Below, piece after piece: positions 11,150 through 22,400 of a stretch of 64,000 nucleotides of DNA. The position numbers and the translations under genes were made by a program. Origin of the DNA: Branchiostoma lanceolatum. Taxonomy: Eukaryota > Chordata > Leptocardii > Amphioxiformes > Branchiostomatidae. The stretch lies in assembly GCF_035083965.1 (NCBI RefSeq), contig NC_089725.1, forward strand, positions 29,149,925 through 29,213,924, written 5' to 3'. The notes below the pieces were generated by a model that was not told the origin of the DNA, ran no database searches, and worked only from the letters and a program-made list of their open reading frames with translations. How positions within the stretch are numbered: position 1 is the stretch's first letter; each line of letters begins with the position of its first letter.

Positions 11150-11470
11150 GGGGTTCAAGCCCACTGTCTGACCAGTCTGACGGGTCCGGGCCTTTTAACC
11201 TAGCGGTTATGGCATGCAGCCTTTGGACTTACGGGCCCGAGTTCGATCCCCGGGAGCCAGGAGTCTGTTTTTACTCGCCTCTTGTGTTTCACTGGTTCCC
11301 ACGCCGAAGTGTGGCAAAGTGTGAAACACAGGGATATCGAACTCGGAGATTCGAGGACGAATCTTAAAAAACTGAAAACGAGGAGTAGTGTAACAGTGGG
11401 GTTCGAGCGCCACTAACTGACCAATCTAACGGATACGGACCTTTTAGCCTATCGGCTATGGCTATTATGT
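11150..11470. mobile_element. tRNA-derived SINE in the deiodinase B 3' UTR
   Basis: TAGCGGTTATGGCA and GAGTTCGATCCCCGGG look like A and B boxes. GTAACAGTGGGGTTC flanks the unit at about 11146 and 11390. Related pieces occur at about 42440-42500, 46020-46180 (inverted) and 62385-62690. It sits between the stop codon and the SECIS of deiodinase B, lengthening that UTR. Confidence 0.55.
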
Positions 11471-11508
11471 TTCATAGCTATGGAAAGCACCCATCCCTCT
11501 GCTTTGAT

Positions 11509-13280
11509 TTATCCCGAGAATTTCTGCAGCCAGTCACGGACCGCCTCCGGCTGGTAGCCAGCCGGACCCGGCCAGCCCTTGTAGACACACACTCCGTCCA
11601 ACACGATGTACAACCTACGGGCAAGATTGCATAGATATGAATGAACCAGTTTGAAAACAGCAGTCGAGTGACTATCACACATATAGGAATGTACACAAAA
11701 AGTTTGAAGACTATTGCGTCTGGGGACACAGAGATTTTGGTACTTTTGTTTTAAAGAAGCACTGAACTCTGCCATTGTTGGAAAGATCCTGGGGGAATTC
11801 AAAAACTCGATCGCTATAATGCTCACCCTGCGTTCAGGCTTCAACGTTTGACAAAATAAACTGGATTCAGGCATAACAATTTAGTTCCTGATGAATGAAC
11901 TTGCAATAAACTTTATCAATATGATACCCACTTCTGGAGTGAAATGCTCCTTTAACTTTGATCAATTATTTCTTCGTTGTTATCTTATCAATTGCATAGC
12001 ATTATGTTTCACTTGAAAGCTTGTTATTTCTCAAACTTTGCACTGATACCGACTTGTTATGATCCTGCGTTCAAGGGTCGAACACCAGGGTTGACCATGC
12101 GAGCGGGTCACTGAAAACAAGACCGCCGAAATTCCGCTGCCAGCACAGTGTCTGGCGTTGAGTAAGGAATTTGGACACTTTTTTGGGCGCCTACCAACGA
12201 AATCAGTCATGTGTCTTGTTGCACAAAAGTGTAACATATTTACACGAGGTATCATTTTAAAGGAAAAAAGACAAGTTTTCAATGATATATTAAATCATTA
12301 AAAAAACAAGGGACATGTCATCAAGAGAAATTTCGGCCCTTTTTTCTCACGGCCTTCGATTTTTGTTGTTGACATAAGTAGCCCTGGTGCTCAACCCTAA
12401 AATGTGCAATCATAACAAACAGAATGTCTTTGTAAAAGACAATAAACAAACTTTCCAATAATGTATAATGCAGTGCAATTGATAAAGTATTCAAGGAGAT
12501 ATGGTCCCCCTAACTTTTTGTGTTGAGTTTATTCATATTGCTGATAGTGATACAGATGAAGACCGCATAACGGATCAACAGGTGTGTGACTCACCTGTCC
12601 GGCATCGCTGCGTAGGCGCGTGCGGCGGCGTTGTCCATGGTGTCCACCAGGACAGGGCAGGGGATGTCGTGCAGAGCCAGCATCTCCGCCGCGGCTAGTC
12701 TCTCCTCCAGACACCGGTGCTGCCGGATGTCCATCGACATCCCCCCGCTCATGGCCCAGCCGTCCGTGGGGTGCGCCTCGGCCACGTACACCACCACGAA
12801 GTCGGCCACGGTGGCGAAGTCCGACATGATCCGCTTGACCACGTCCAACTTCGCCCGGAACGGCTGTCAGGTGTTGCTGCCGAAGCTGATGACCAGAGGG
12901 CGGGCCGCCCGGGCGAACTGGAGCAGCCGACAGGAGCTCCCGTCGAGCCTGACGAGGGAGGGGTCGGTGGCCTTGCCTCCCGGGAACACCTCAGCCTCGA
13001 ACCAAGACGCCAGGATGGGAATGAATCCTTTCAACGTAGAAAAGCTCATCATTTCGCACAAGCGTTGTTCGCACTGCCCGGGCGTCGTCAGCATCCCCGG
13101 GGCCTCCTTGTCTGCTAGTTTCAGCATTAGAGACAAAATTTGTCGTTTGAGGGGCGGGAAGAGGCATGCTGTCTTTACCAAGGTGGACAAGAGCAAGAAA
13201 AGCGGCGTTACCAAGACATAGAGCAGCAGAAACCGCACAAACCCCTGGGCGTTCTTCAACTGGACAGCCGCGGAGGCCAT
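11509..13280 (-). CDS. DIO: Iodothyronine deiodinase B, selenoprotein
   Basis: Tandem paralogue of the gene at 6945-8302, same orientation and same two-exon structure. Coding exons 13280-12595 and 11614-11509 (stop TAA) join AG|G with a GTGAGT donor; 263 residues. ATG at 13280 (MASAAVQLKNAQ), membrane helix at FLLLYVLVTPLFLLLSTLV, PLVISFGSNT then TGA (12867-12869) as Sec138, QPF, VVYVAEAHPTDGW, DTMDNAAARAYAAMPDR, LYIVLDGVCVYKGWPGPAGY, WLQKFSG. The part around the active site is almost identical to A, while the N-terminal 100 residues have diverged clearly, which suggests either gene conversion of the catalytic exon or strong constraint on it. A SECIS follows at 10770-10844. Confidence 0.95.
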
Positions 13281-13375
13281 TTCTGCAGCCGACCGGACAA
13301 GTGACCCAAAATGACCTTTCGAACGTCCGACTGGTCAGCTTTTTGTTTTCTCCAAGCAGATGTAACTTCCATCAA

Positions 13376-13512
13376 TTAGCATTAATCCGCCGGGTTACAT
13401 AAATCCGCAACTTTGAAATATAGTGAGTTTGAGAGATCTCTAGCGCAGCATGCACACCCCAGGTATGCACAGTTTAGATATACAGGAGTACATTATACCG
13501 AGGGGACTCCAA
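13376..13512. repeat. Dispersed 140-bp repeat, copy 1
   Basis: TTAATCCGCCGGGTTACATA, GATCTCTAGCGCAGCA and GGTATGCACAGTTTAGATAT recur in the same order at about 61165-61293 inside the GPR143-like gene, so this is an interspersed element of unknown class. Confidence 0.65.
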
Positions 13513-13537
13513 GCACTTCCTAAAAAGTAGGGCAGGT

Positions 13538-13690
13538 CAGCCATCATGACACCATAGTGCCGCGGAATGAGATCAGCTTACCTTTGCATCGACAGCACTT
13601 TTATCACGTGACGCAAACCAAACAGTTGAGAGCAAGCAAACGTGTTTAAACGGTAGACTAGCCAGTATGTACTTCCACTCAGCCAGGGCG
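13538..13690 (-). pseudogene. Deiodinase 5' remnant 1
   Basis: Starting CAGCCATCATGACACCATAGTG this matches the region around the start codon and 5' flank of deiodinase A (GCAGCCATTGCACTGTATAGTG, CAAACAACTGAGAGCAAACAAA, CCAGTATGTACATTCACT). No coding body follows, so it is a duplicated promoter/5' UTR fragment that deiodinase B might use or a trace of a lost copy. Confidence 0.55.
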
Positions 13691-13807
13691 GAAAAGATGC
13701 ATATCATGATCAACAGAATTTGTACATTTCATCCTATAGATGGATTCAATTACATTCTAAAAGTAGAAGGAGATAACCTTTACTGTGTACAAATAGGTAA
13801 ATATATC

Positions 13808-13950
13808 AAAGAAAAGCGGCGTTCCTAAGATACACTAGCAGAAACCAGTGTTCCCGAGTGTGGAAGCCATGGCACTATCATGAGTGGCGGAATGAGGTCA
13901 ATTCACCTTTACATCAACTATGACCCTACTTAGATCACAAGATGCAAATC
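13808..13950 (-). pseudogene. Deiodinase 5' remnant 2
   Basis: GAAAAGCGGCGTTCCTAAGA, CAGAAACC and GGAAGCCATGGCACTATCATGAGTG match the beginning of exon 1 of deiodinase A with small gaps, followed by the same 5' flank words (GCGGAATGAGGTCA, ATGCAAATCAAACAA). It keeps only about 20 codons' worth of the N-terminus and is broken. Confidence 0.6.
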
Positions 13951-16100
13951 AAACAATATGTCTCCCAGTCAGCTAAAAACAAAAGGAACCAGCCAGACCC
14001 GCACACGCCTAGGAAGAGGAGACTGTACGGAACCAGCACAGATGCTGGGCATGGCCTAGTCTCTTCAAGACTCCATACAAAGGTCGCTGGGCAAATATCA
14101 GAAATTGGTCAAATAGACAAATACGTATGCCAGAGGAGTTAAGTTACCCGGTCCACTGGGAGTACAGTACACCAGGCCGGCTAACTCATTCTCTCATGTT
14201 AGAGTTTAGGTAGCATCCACTACCTTTCGTTGACTGAGCAAAATCTTGGATACTACATGACCCTACATGAAACGGCTGAAAGTGCTGGAAAGTTCGACGC
14301 GTAGGCCTCTTTTCCTGTTGAGGGTGGTTTTGTACATTCTCTCATGTATTGTCTCTCTGGATCCAACTCCACGTTTGAACCAGCGGGGTTCGCGGTCTAG
14401 GATATACATGTATGTGGGTTCGAGGATGAATGTGAAGTCTGAAGTTACTTAGCGGTCAGTCTCCGGTGGAAAGCGAGCGTCACTGAGACCACACCGCACG
14501 AGACGGATACAGTGAATCATCTTTTAATCAGCACCATCCCAATCATTTTCACATTGATGGCTTCACTTAGTTTCAATCCCTGCTTATCAAAAACTAAACT
14601 CTCTTTTACTTGATCAACAACTTCCAGGCCTACTACTACTAGTATACAGATTTCAATAGTCCTTCCCAAAGAATGTTTTTACACGGGATAAGATATGGCA
14701 CTTAATCTGACTTCACTACAGTCCTGGCTGACTACAGTCCTGGGAATGAGATTAGGTGATGTGTTCAGACAGGACACGCCCCTCCTCTCTTTCCCAGGGC
14801 CCTTAGCGGTGACCTTCTATTGTATATGTAGGACAGTCCACAGAAACTCAGACTGGTCCAGGTACCAGGACTATTTCTATGTCTCAACCTCCATCATCTG
14901 CTTGGAGATTATTTCTTCATCACCTGAAGGCACTTTATCTGGCCAATTGACAAAACTGTTGATGACAGAGGCTTTCCTGTACCGAGTCAAAGTAAAGTAG
15001 TATTTGCCCAGAAGTACATGTACCCAGATAAAAGAAGCACAATTCCAGTACACTCTTATTCGTTCTATAGACTGATTGATAGACTTACAAATGTACTTAT
15101 AATGTAATGTAAATTTTGTTTGTGATCAACTTATCAAATTGTATTTAGAAACAATTTTTACACATTGTTTGGAAATGATTCTATTGTAGAATAATGGTTC
15201 CTTCTTGTTGCACATATGTAGTTGTTCTTATAGTAATGTGAAGCACAAGTGCCACTATATCATAGTTAGTACTATATATAGTACTCGCTCACAGACGAGC
15301 CCACCGACGCTGAACTGATCGTCCGGTAAGATGAAAAGGAACTGATGATGACTATATATACTAATGATCATCTGGAGAAAAAGAATTCCATTGGTGCAAG
15401 ATGTATTACACTTATTTGTACTGGATAGAATATCAGGTCCATGAAGCATTCAATAAATTTTCTTTGAAATTCATATAAAAAGTAAATACTAGTACATAAA
15501 GTCAGTCATCCGTTAAATTCAATTCACAATGGTAGTGCTGTTCACTACATATATGTAAAGAAATATGATATAGAAATATTGCTTCACTGTAGGCAGAATG
15601 AGTTGGGTTCACAAACTCACCTTGTTTCAAAACAAAACCACTAGAGAGATGATAGGGACCCAAGTCTGGTTGTGAAATATGACTGAACAAATTTAGGCTG
15701 AATGTAAATGGTTTCGTTTTGAAAAGAAATTTTAAATGCAAACTTGTGAGGTCCCACCTTTCCTGTAGACACTACTTCTACAATACTTTGCATTGTATCA
15801 GCTCGAACATGCTCTACTTGAGAGGGAAATATCAAATAAGACTGGTCTACTTTGCACATGAAATGAAGCACTATTTGGTCCCTTTGACTGCACAATGCTA
15901 ACAGTACCAGCTACCACTGATGGTTGACACGATACCACAATTCCTTGATAATTTTGAATCAAAATGTTTGAAGTGACATGTTTGACTGCAGGTTCTATTA
16001 AACATTTTCCTTTGAAAAACATAGAGGTTGCTTACCACTTTCCAATATAATAATAAAAGTAGAACTATCCCTACTGATTAAACATGAAATTAAGGTGCAT
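13951..16100. other. Intergenic stretch, nothing recognised
   Basis: I see no exon, tRNA or structured element here. Short open frames (for example 14695-15000) lack homology and splice context. It lies upstream of deiodinase B and downstream of MESD. Confidence 0.35.
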
Positions 16101-16108
16101 AGAAAAGG

Positions 16109-16778
16109 GACAGGCTTTTTAGCGAATGCCCACAAACGCCCACTCTGGCGAAGTCCGCGCTGCACGAATCTAATTTTTTTTGCTTGGAATATGTTCAGGT
16201 TGTGCTCCCATTAATTAATCCTGAGTTTCAAGTCAATCTATCGATCCGAAGTTAAATAAAGTGAACTTGAAGATTCTTACCTGGCCTTTTAGCGAATGCC
16301 CAGCAAAAAAAGGCTTTTTAGTGAATGCCCACTATATCAGCCAAAATATCGGCCATCGTGACACGGGCGCTAAATCTAACACCATAAACATGTTCAACAA
16401 GTTGTCCCCTGAATGTGTACTCAGTTTCCGTACTGTACACGCCTGTAAAGTCACTTTATTTTACGAAATACACGGCGCGGCCCGCGGCACGTATTCGGGG
16501 TAGAGGCCGCTAGTAACCTGTCCCAAATATGCAAATGAGCCGCCATATTGGATTCTTACGTCCGGGGCAGTGGGTTCCCTCGCCGTGTATTTCGTAAAAT
16601 AAAGTGACAGGTAAGAATCTTCAAGTTCGCTTTATTTAACTTCGGATCGATGGATTGACTTAAAACTCAGGATTAATTAATGGGAGCACAACCTGAACAT
16701 ATTCCAAGCAAAAAAAATTAGATTCGTGCAGCGCGGACTTCGCCAGAGTGGGCGTTTGTGGGCATTCGCTAAAAAGTC
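16109..16778. mobile_element. Foldback DNA element with 170-bp inverted arms
   Basis: The left arm (GGCTTTTTAGCGAATGCCCA ... GAAGATTCTTACCT, 16109-16283) is the inverse of the right arm (AGGTAAGAATCTTC ... GGGCATTCGCTAAAAAG, 16608-16776) with only scattered mismatches. A second inner pair, TCACTTTATTTTACGAAATA near 16451 and its complement near 16587, is nested inside. The left arm also carries a short duplication of AGCGAATGCCCA. No transposase is present. Confidence 0.8.
16631..16636 (-). terminator. Possible poly(A) signal of MESD
   Basis: AATAAA on the minus strand, 244 bp past the stop codon and inside the right arm of the foldback element. If used, the transposon supplies the gene's 3' end. 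Position is the only evidence. Confidence 0.3.
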
Positions 16779-16879
16779 GATGCGCATAGAAAACAGTCCA
16801 ACCCACCCAGCTTCCTCTACAGAATGGCAGGCAGGTTTGCTTTGATACAAGCTTATGCTTTGACTTCGTCAGCTCCCTG

Positions 16880-18591
16880 TCATAGTTCTGTCTTGTCCTT
16901 CTCCTTCTTCTTCTTCTTCTTTGTCTTGTTTTCGTCACCACTCTTTTTACTGCTACCAGAAGACTTCTTGCTCTTGTCCTGAGCGCTGTTGTTGTCTCCC
17001 CCTCCTCCCTGTGTAGCCCCCTTCCCGGGGAACTGCTGGTTCTCGAAGCTGACCTCCGCGCAGCGGTCCTGCTGCACCAGGAAGTCTCTGACCTCGAACG
17101 CCTTGCTGCCGTCCTTCAGCAGGAAGATGGTGCGGTCGTCCGACACGACGTACCGCGTCACCTCGTAGTTCGCGTTGAACAGGCTCGTCTGCCACAGCTG
17201 CGTAATCTCTTCAGTTTCCTTCTGTGTGGGGCTGCCCGACACGGACACGAACATCATCAGGGTCCGGCCCTTGAACGAATGAATGAATGGTTTATTACTT
17301 TTTATATATACAGTATGATACTTAAAATCTGTTGTCATTAGGCAATTTACCATAACATTATCGTTCCTATTTAACAATATAACCATACAAGTTACATATT
17401 CTAAAATCACAAGTAGAAGCTTCCTTTAAACAGGTAGGTTATAAGACAGATATGTGGGGGTCTGTAGTACATAGATCATGTCTATCTACTCGGTCACAAG
17501 GTACAATCTACCTTCTTGCTCATCTTTATGAGGTCCTCTGGCTTGTCGGGGTTGAGGTTGGACAGGTCGATCTTTGGGGCGGGACGGAGGTGTTCGGGGA
17601 GCTCATCTTCCTCCAGCGGTTCCTCGTCCTTTTTGAAAATTTATATGCAAAACAAAGATGAAATGACAATATAAAAAACAATAAAAACATGTGCAGGCAG
17701 AGGGAAGAAGTCTCTATCGTATGGCTTATATTATGAGATGGAAAGATGCGATGAGACAGAGCGTGCTGCAATTCCCTAACTGCCTCATGCGTCACACGAC
17801 GTGGGTCCAGGGAGCCTCTAAATTACATTATGCCCCCTTTCCCTTATACTATTGGTAATTAAAACTGATCATAATATTATTGAACAATATTTGATAAATA
17901 AGAATAAAGTAATACATGTAGAAAATGATACGGATACAATAAGGATATCAGCTTATGAGATAGATTTCTGAATGGTTTTAACATCAGAAAAGGGGAGCTC
18001 ATATATTTGTTTGAAGACTTTTCCATACTGTGACACATTTGTTTACAAATGATGTGCGGAAGATGGGGTTGACTCCCTTATCAAGTGCAATATGTACTTT
18101 CCTACAAATAAATTTTGGTTTTAAAGATTATTGAATATATTGGTGATATTTTCAAATTCCTTAATATATAAATTGGGTCAGATAGCTGAAGTAGACTCTG
18201 GTGAGTCGAATTCCTTCAGTTGGAGTATGGTTTAATTTTTCATTATGTAATTGTAATAGTCTTTGTTGCATATTCCTGCCCAGAAGGGCTAAATGCACAG
18301 AAGACCACATGTGGCCTGTAGGAAACATAATGCAAAACATAAGTTGATAAAATGCTACACTAACATTAAAAACTCAAAAACATGTAAAATACCAACTCAG
18401 ATGAACTTTCAAGCTAACATTGGTGAGATTGTTTCTACCTCCTCCCACTGCTCGAACAGGCGCTCCATGTCCGCGTCCGTGTAGTCGCGCAGGTCCTTCT
18501 TTATCTTCTTGTCCTCCGGGATGTCCTTCTTGGTCCAGACCGACGGGAGGATCAGGGCGCAGCCGAGAAGGATCCAGACGTACCTCGCCAT
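16880..18591 (-). CDS. MESD: LRP chaperone MESD
   Basis: ER-resident chaperone that helps the beta-propeller/EGF modules of LDL-receptor family proteins (LRP5/6) fold, and so acts upstream of Wnt reception. Minus-strand coding exons 18591-18439, 17628-17512 and 17269-16880 (stop TGA) join in frame to 219 residues. Order: signal peptide MARYVWILLGCALILPSVWT; KDLRDYTDADMERLFEQWEE; DELPEHLRPAPKIDLSNLNP and KPEDLIKMSKK; then the core GRTLMMFVSVSGSPTQKETE, LWQTSLFNANYEV, DDRTIFLLKDGSKAFEVRDF and DRCAEVSFENQQFPGKG. The C-terminus is a low-complexity Lys/Ser tail ending KTEL, an ER-retrieval-like signal (mammals end REDL). ATG at 18591 is chosen because the signal peptide follows it directly. The last intron begins with an ATGAATGAATG run at its acceptor side. 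Gene lies head to head with the checkpoint kinase. Confidence 0.95.
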
Positions 18592-19473
18592 CACTGCCTT
18601 CTGTAAATATTGACGAAACACCTGTGTTTATAGTACTTTACTCTGACGTTACTCTGACGTTGCTGACGTTGTGCAGAATTCTTCAGAACTTGAAGGTATT
18701 CAACCAAGATATGTCTAGCCAATACGTATAACTACAATGCATTAGAAATAGGCAAGATCGGCTTTGTCAAAGACATAAATTATACATACACGTTGCTGAC
18801 GTGTCCTTCTCCTATATGTAGGCATGACACGCCTGCGTGTAAACAACGCAAGCGAACAGACATTTACAGAGTTACATACTTTTACACTTATTTACACAAT
18901 TACAACATTTCCTCATACATATCATACTCACTAAGCTCTCTGGAATACTCTTTGAGCAAGATGTAAGCTGGAGAGTGAAATAACGTCGAGTTAGACAGTC
19001 CTGGCGCTTTTCAGAAACAGGCGGAAGTCACTCCCACTAAAAATTAGTCTCCTCCGCCGCCATGTTGGGTCAAGTTAGGTCACGATCTTCCACTGGGCTG
19101 CTTCCAAAAATGAACGTAGAGGGGACAATGACAATAAGGGTCAAGTTTTTCTACACAAAAAAATAATAAAGGGACTAATATTGATAAACCAAAAAGGTCT
19201 AATTATTCGAATTGTATATTAGTCGTCCAAACTACCATTATTAGACAAAAGATGTGTAATAGTACTCTACTTAACTACCATATACCCCCACATTTATTGA
19301 AACAGGCCATTTCGGGAAACGTTATCACGCATGCGCACGGTGGAAGCCCGGTCAGTTCGAATTTAAATTTGTATCAAAATTTTGTACCCTCTTCCTCCTC
19401 GTACTTAGCTGGTGTTTCTAAGCTTGTGTGGCCTCTAATACCTTACTGAAGGTGCTTAGCCGGTAGTACAGGT
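18592..19473. promoter_or_regulatory. Divergent promoter region, MESD / checkpoint kinase
   Basis: Only 882 bp separate the two start codons. It contains GCGGAAGT (19021-19028, ETS-like) and GCCGCCATGTTG (19056-19067, a good YY1-type site), both typical of housekeeping bidirectional promoters. The sites are seen; shared regulation is inferred. Confidence 0.45.
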
Positions 19474-22400
19474 ATGGATCCAACGGAGAACAGCTGGGAA
19501 CTGAGCAAAGAGAACGTCCAGCCGCTGCGACAAGGACGCAAGATCGCGAACCTAACGGCGGCGCTGCAGCCTGTCAACGGGCACGATGGCGGACTCACCC
19601 GCGTGCAGCACGAAAAACAGTACGGACTAAACTCTTCTCCTCGATTGTGCTTCTTGTTACATACCCCATATGATTACATTTCCATGTCTTGGTACCACAG
19701 TGACTACTAACGTTAGAGGTCCAAGAGGCAGGTCAAGCTGAATGATGAAGATTTATTGTTCGGCTCGGCCGGTAGGAAGTTTTTAATGCTAAACTTTCTG
19801 TTGTTTTCTTTTGCATGCAGAGCCTTCGAGGCTGAACTACGGATGTACTCAGGGGACGATCCGTTTAGTGTCTGGGATCGGTAAGAGCTCTACCTTGATT
19901 TCATGAACACTGAAGAGTGCATGATTTTTTTTGCTAGGAAGCTGATTGTTATGCAAATTTATGGTAATTCAGATATTTGGGGGAACAACATACATATTAA
20001 CTGTAAATTCAGTTACTTTCGCACTTAACCGGTTTTACTTGCGGTTGAAACAATGCTATATTTAAGTGAACATGCATATTTGCAGTGTCCTGAATTCGCC
20101 AAAAAAAATTCAGGATTAACACCTGTAGTAGGGCACAGTATATCTATGACGTTATGTTAGACTGGTCTTACAAAGTAGCTGGTGCCTTAATTTTTAGCCT
20201 GACTAAATCATACTTCCAGCTGCCCTCCCACTGTTCAGGTGGGTACTAGTAGGGGCTCCCTAGAGCTCTGGACAATTGAGAGTATTTAACAGGCTACCAT
20301 ACTTTCCAATTTTACTCCAAACCTTAGGTACATCAAGTGGACGGAGCAGAACTACCCAAAAGGCGGGAAGGACGGAAGCCTGTCGACCCTGCTGGAGCGC
20401 TGCCTGCTCTTCTTTAAGGACGACAAGAGATACTCCAACGACCACAGATATCTGCAGGCCTGGATCAAGTTTGTATGTACTAGTAGTAGCCGTCCTCTTG
20501 CTTATCATACATGCAGAAGACATGTAACACAGTCTGAGTGTACATACAGATCTATTACCAACAAGAGGGCTGGGGTCTAACGTGATGCCACTGATGAGGA
20601 ATACATCATGTTGTATTATTCTTTTATGTTCATTGAGAAAATTCAACCAAAATATTGGAAAAGAAATCACATCAAATTCGTCAATTCGAATGTCCGAATC
20701 TGGTATTCAAATTTTCAACAGTGGCAAACGCAGCATATGTGCATTCAGATTGTTCTATGGAAGCCTGTCAGTGTGGGATACAAATAAAAGTCTGTGAGAT
20801 ACCGTAAAATACAGACCGGTCTTCTATGGGGGTCTGAATGGAGATAAGACACTTCAGCTAATCAGCTATTATGCAAAGTTCTCTGCACTCACAACACATA
20901 ATGGAAAATTTAAAAAAACTAGGCCACATGCAGGTCCATATCATTGGTTGAGAAACTAGCTATTCAATCATATTAACCTCTCTTCTGTCCTGACCAGGCC
21001 GGCATGACCAACCAGCCCGTGGACATATACAGTTTCCTGCACGACCAGGCCATCGGGGCACAGGTAGCACTGTTCTGGGAGGCGTGGGCCTGGGAACTGG
21101 AGCAGGAGGGGGACACCAAGAAGGCCGACGCCGTGTACATGGAGGGGATCCAGAAACAGGCTCAGCCAGTGGATCTACTCATCAGGAAACAAAAGTAGGG
21201 ACTACTATAAATCTTGAAACGTTTGTCACCAGAATCATGCTCCTAGCAGCCCACCCGACTGGCCCCCTAGGAGAGGGAGGCTCAGGGGGCCAACTAGCCC
21301 ATGGCAGCAAGAAATTGTTTAAATAACACACTGACATTGTGCTACAGAAATGAATATTCGCAACTCGTTCACAACAGAAAAATACTAAAACTAAGGATAG
21401 ATTGAACCAGGAAAATGATATCAACTAATAGTTATTTTGTTTAATTTATTGTGTTATCAATATCAATGACAGCAGATAACATTTTCCCAGAGAGTTCCAG
21501 GCAAGAGTGACCCGTGCCACCCTGGAAGGTGGCGTAGTTGCCCAGCCAGCTGACATGTCCGGTACCGAGGCTCAGAGGGTGACCCTGGGAGGACTGAGGG
21601 GCCACGGGAAGAAACACCAGGCTCCTGTCAACAGGACTGGGGCAGCAACTAAAGGTACCGGCTTAGTTTAACCTTCTCCCTCCTGCTTAATGGCCTGGTA
21701 TTAAAATCTATGATAGCTGTATATCTAGTCTCTTCGCCCTCTTACGAAAATATTTGCCTGAGAGGACGAAGACACTCTAGTCCACAAAAGTGTAGACTCT
21801 TCTATTTTTATGCTGTGATGCTCGATATACTAGTTTTTCTTTTGTCTGATCCAAACCAAAACGCTACAAATGCAAAGGCAATGCCATATCCTGTAGTATA
21901 AAAGTCTGTGGTACTAAAGCTAACTTTCCTGCCCTCTGGTCCAGTCTATTCCTCAGGACTTGGGGTGAAACCCTGCGCGCCACCACAAGTAGGGCAGGCC
22001 TTCTCTGTCTTCAGCGAGGACAATCCACAGGACCAGGTCATCCCCACCCCCACGGGAGAGTGGACTAACCCTCCCCTGCCCCGCATCACCAGCAGAGAAA
22101 ACACACACAAGCCGGGGAAGTGGACGGAAGCTAAGGTGGGACCAAACTTTGGGGTTATGTTTGTTTTGAAATTCATCATGCTCAAACAAACAATGGTGCA
22201 CTTGTTTAGAAATGTGTTCATTCTAGTCTGACATTTGGTCTCGTCTGACAAAAATTTTATTAGTGTCACTTGAGTGTCACCAAACCGAAAAATGGTCACA
22301 TTAGCCAGGTGGTCCTTATCGCCTTATGTGGAGGTGGTCAATTGCACACTGTATCACATGATTGTACTTCACCAATGTGAGAATGAATGTTTTTTAACTT

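Noticed and set aside
14695-15000. 101-codon frame as a gene
   Set aside because: No homology recognised, no splice or promoter context, and the region is otherwise featureless.
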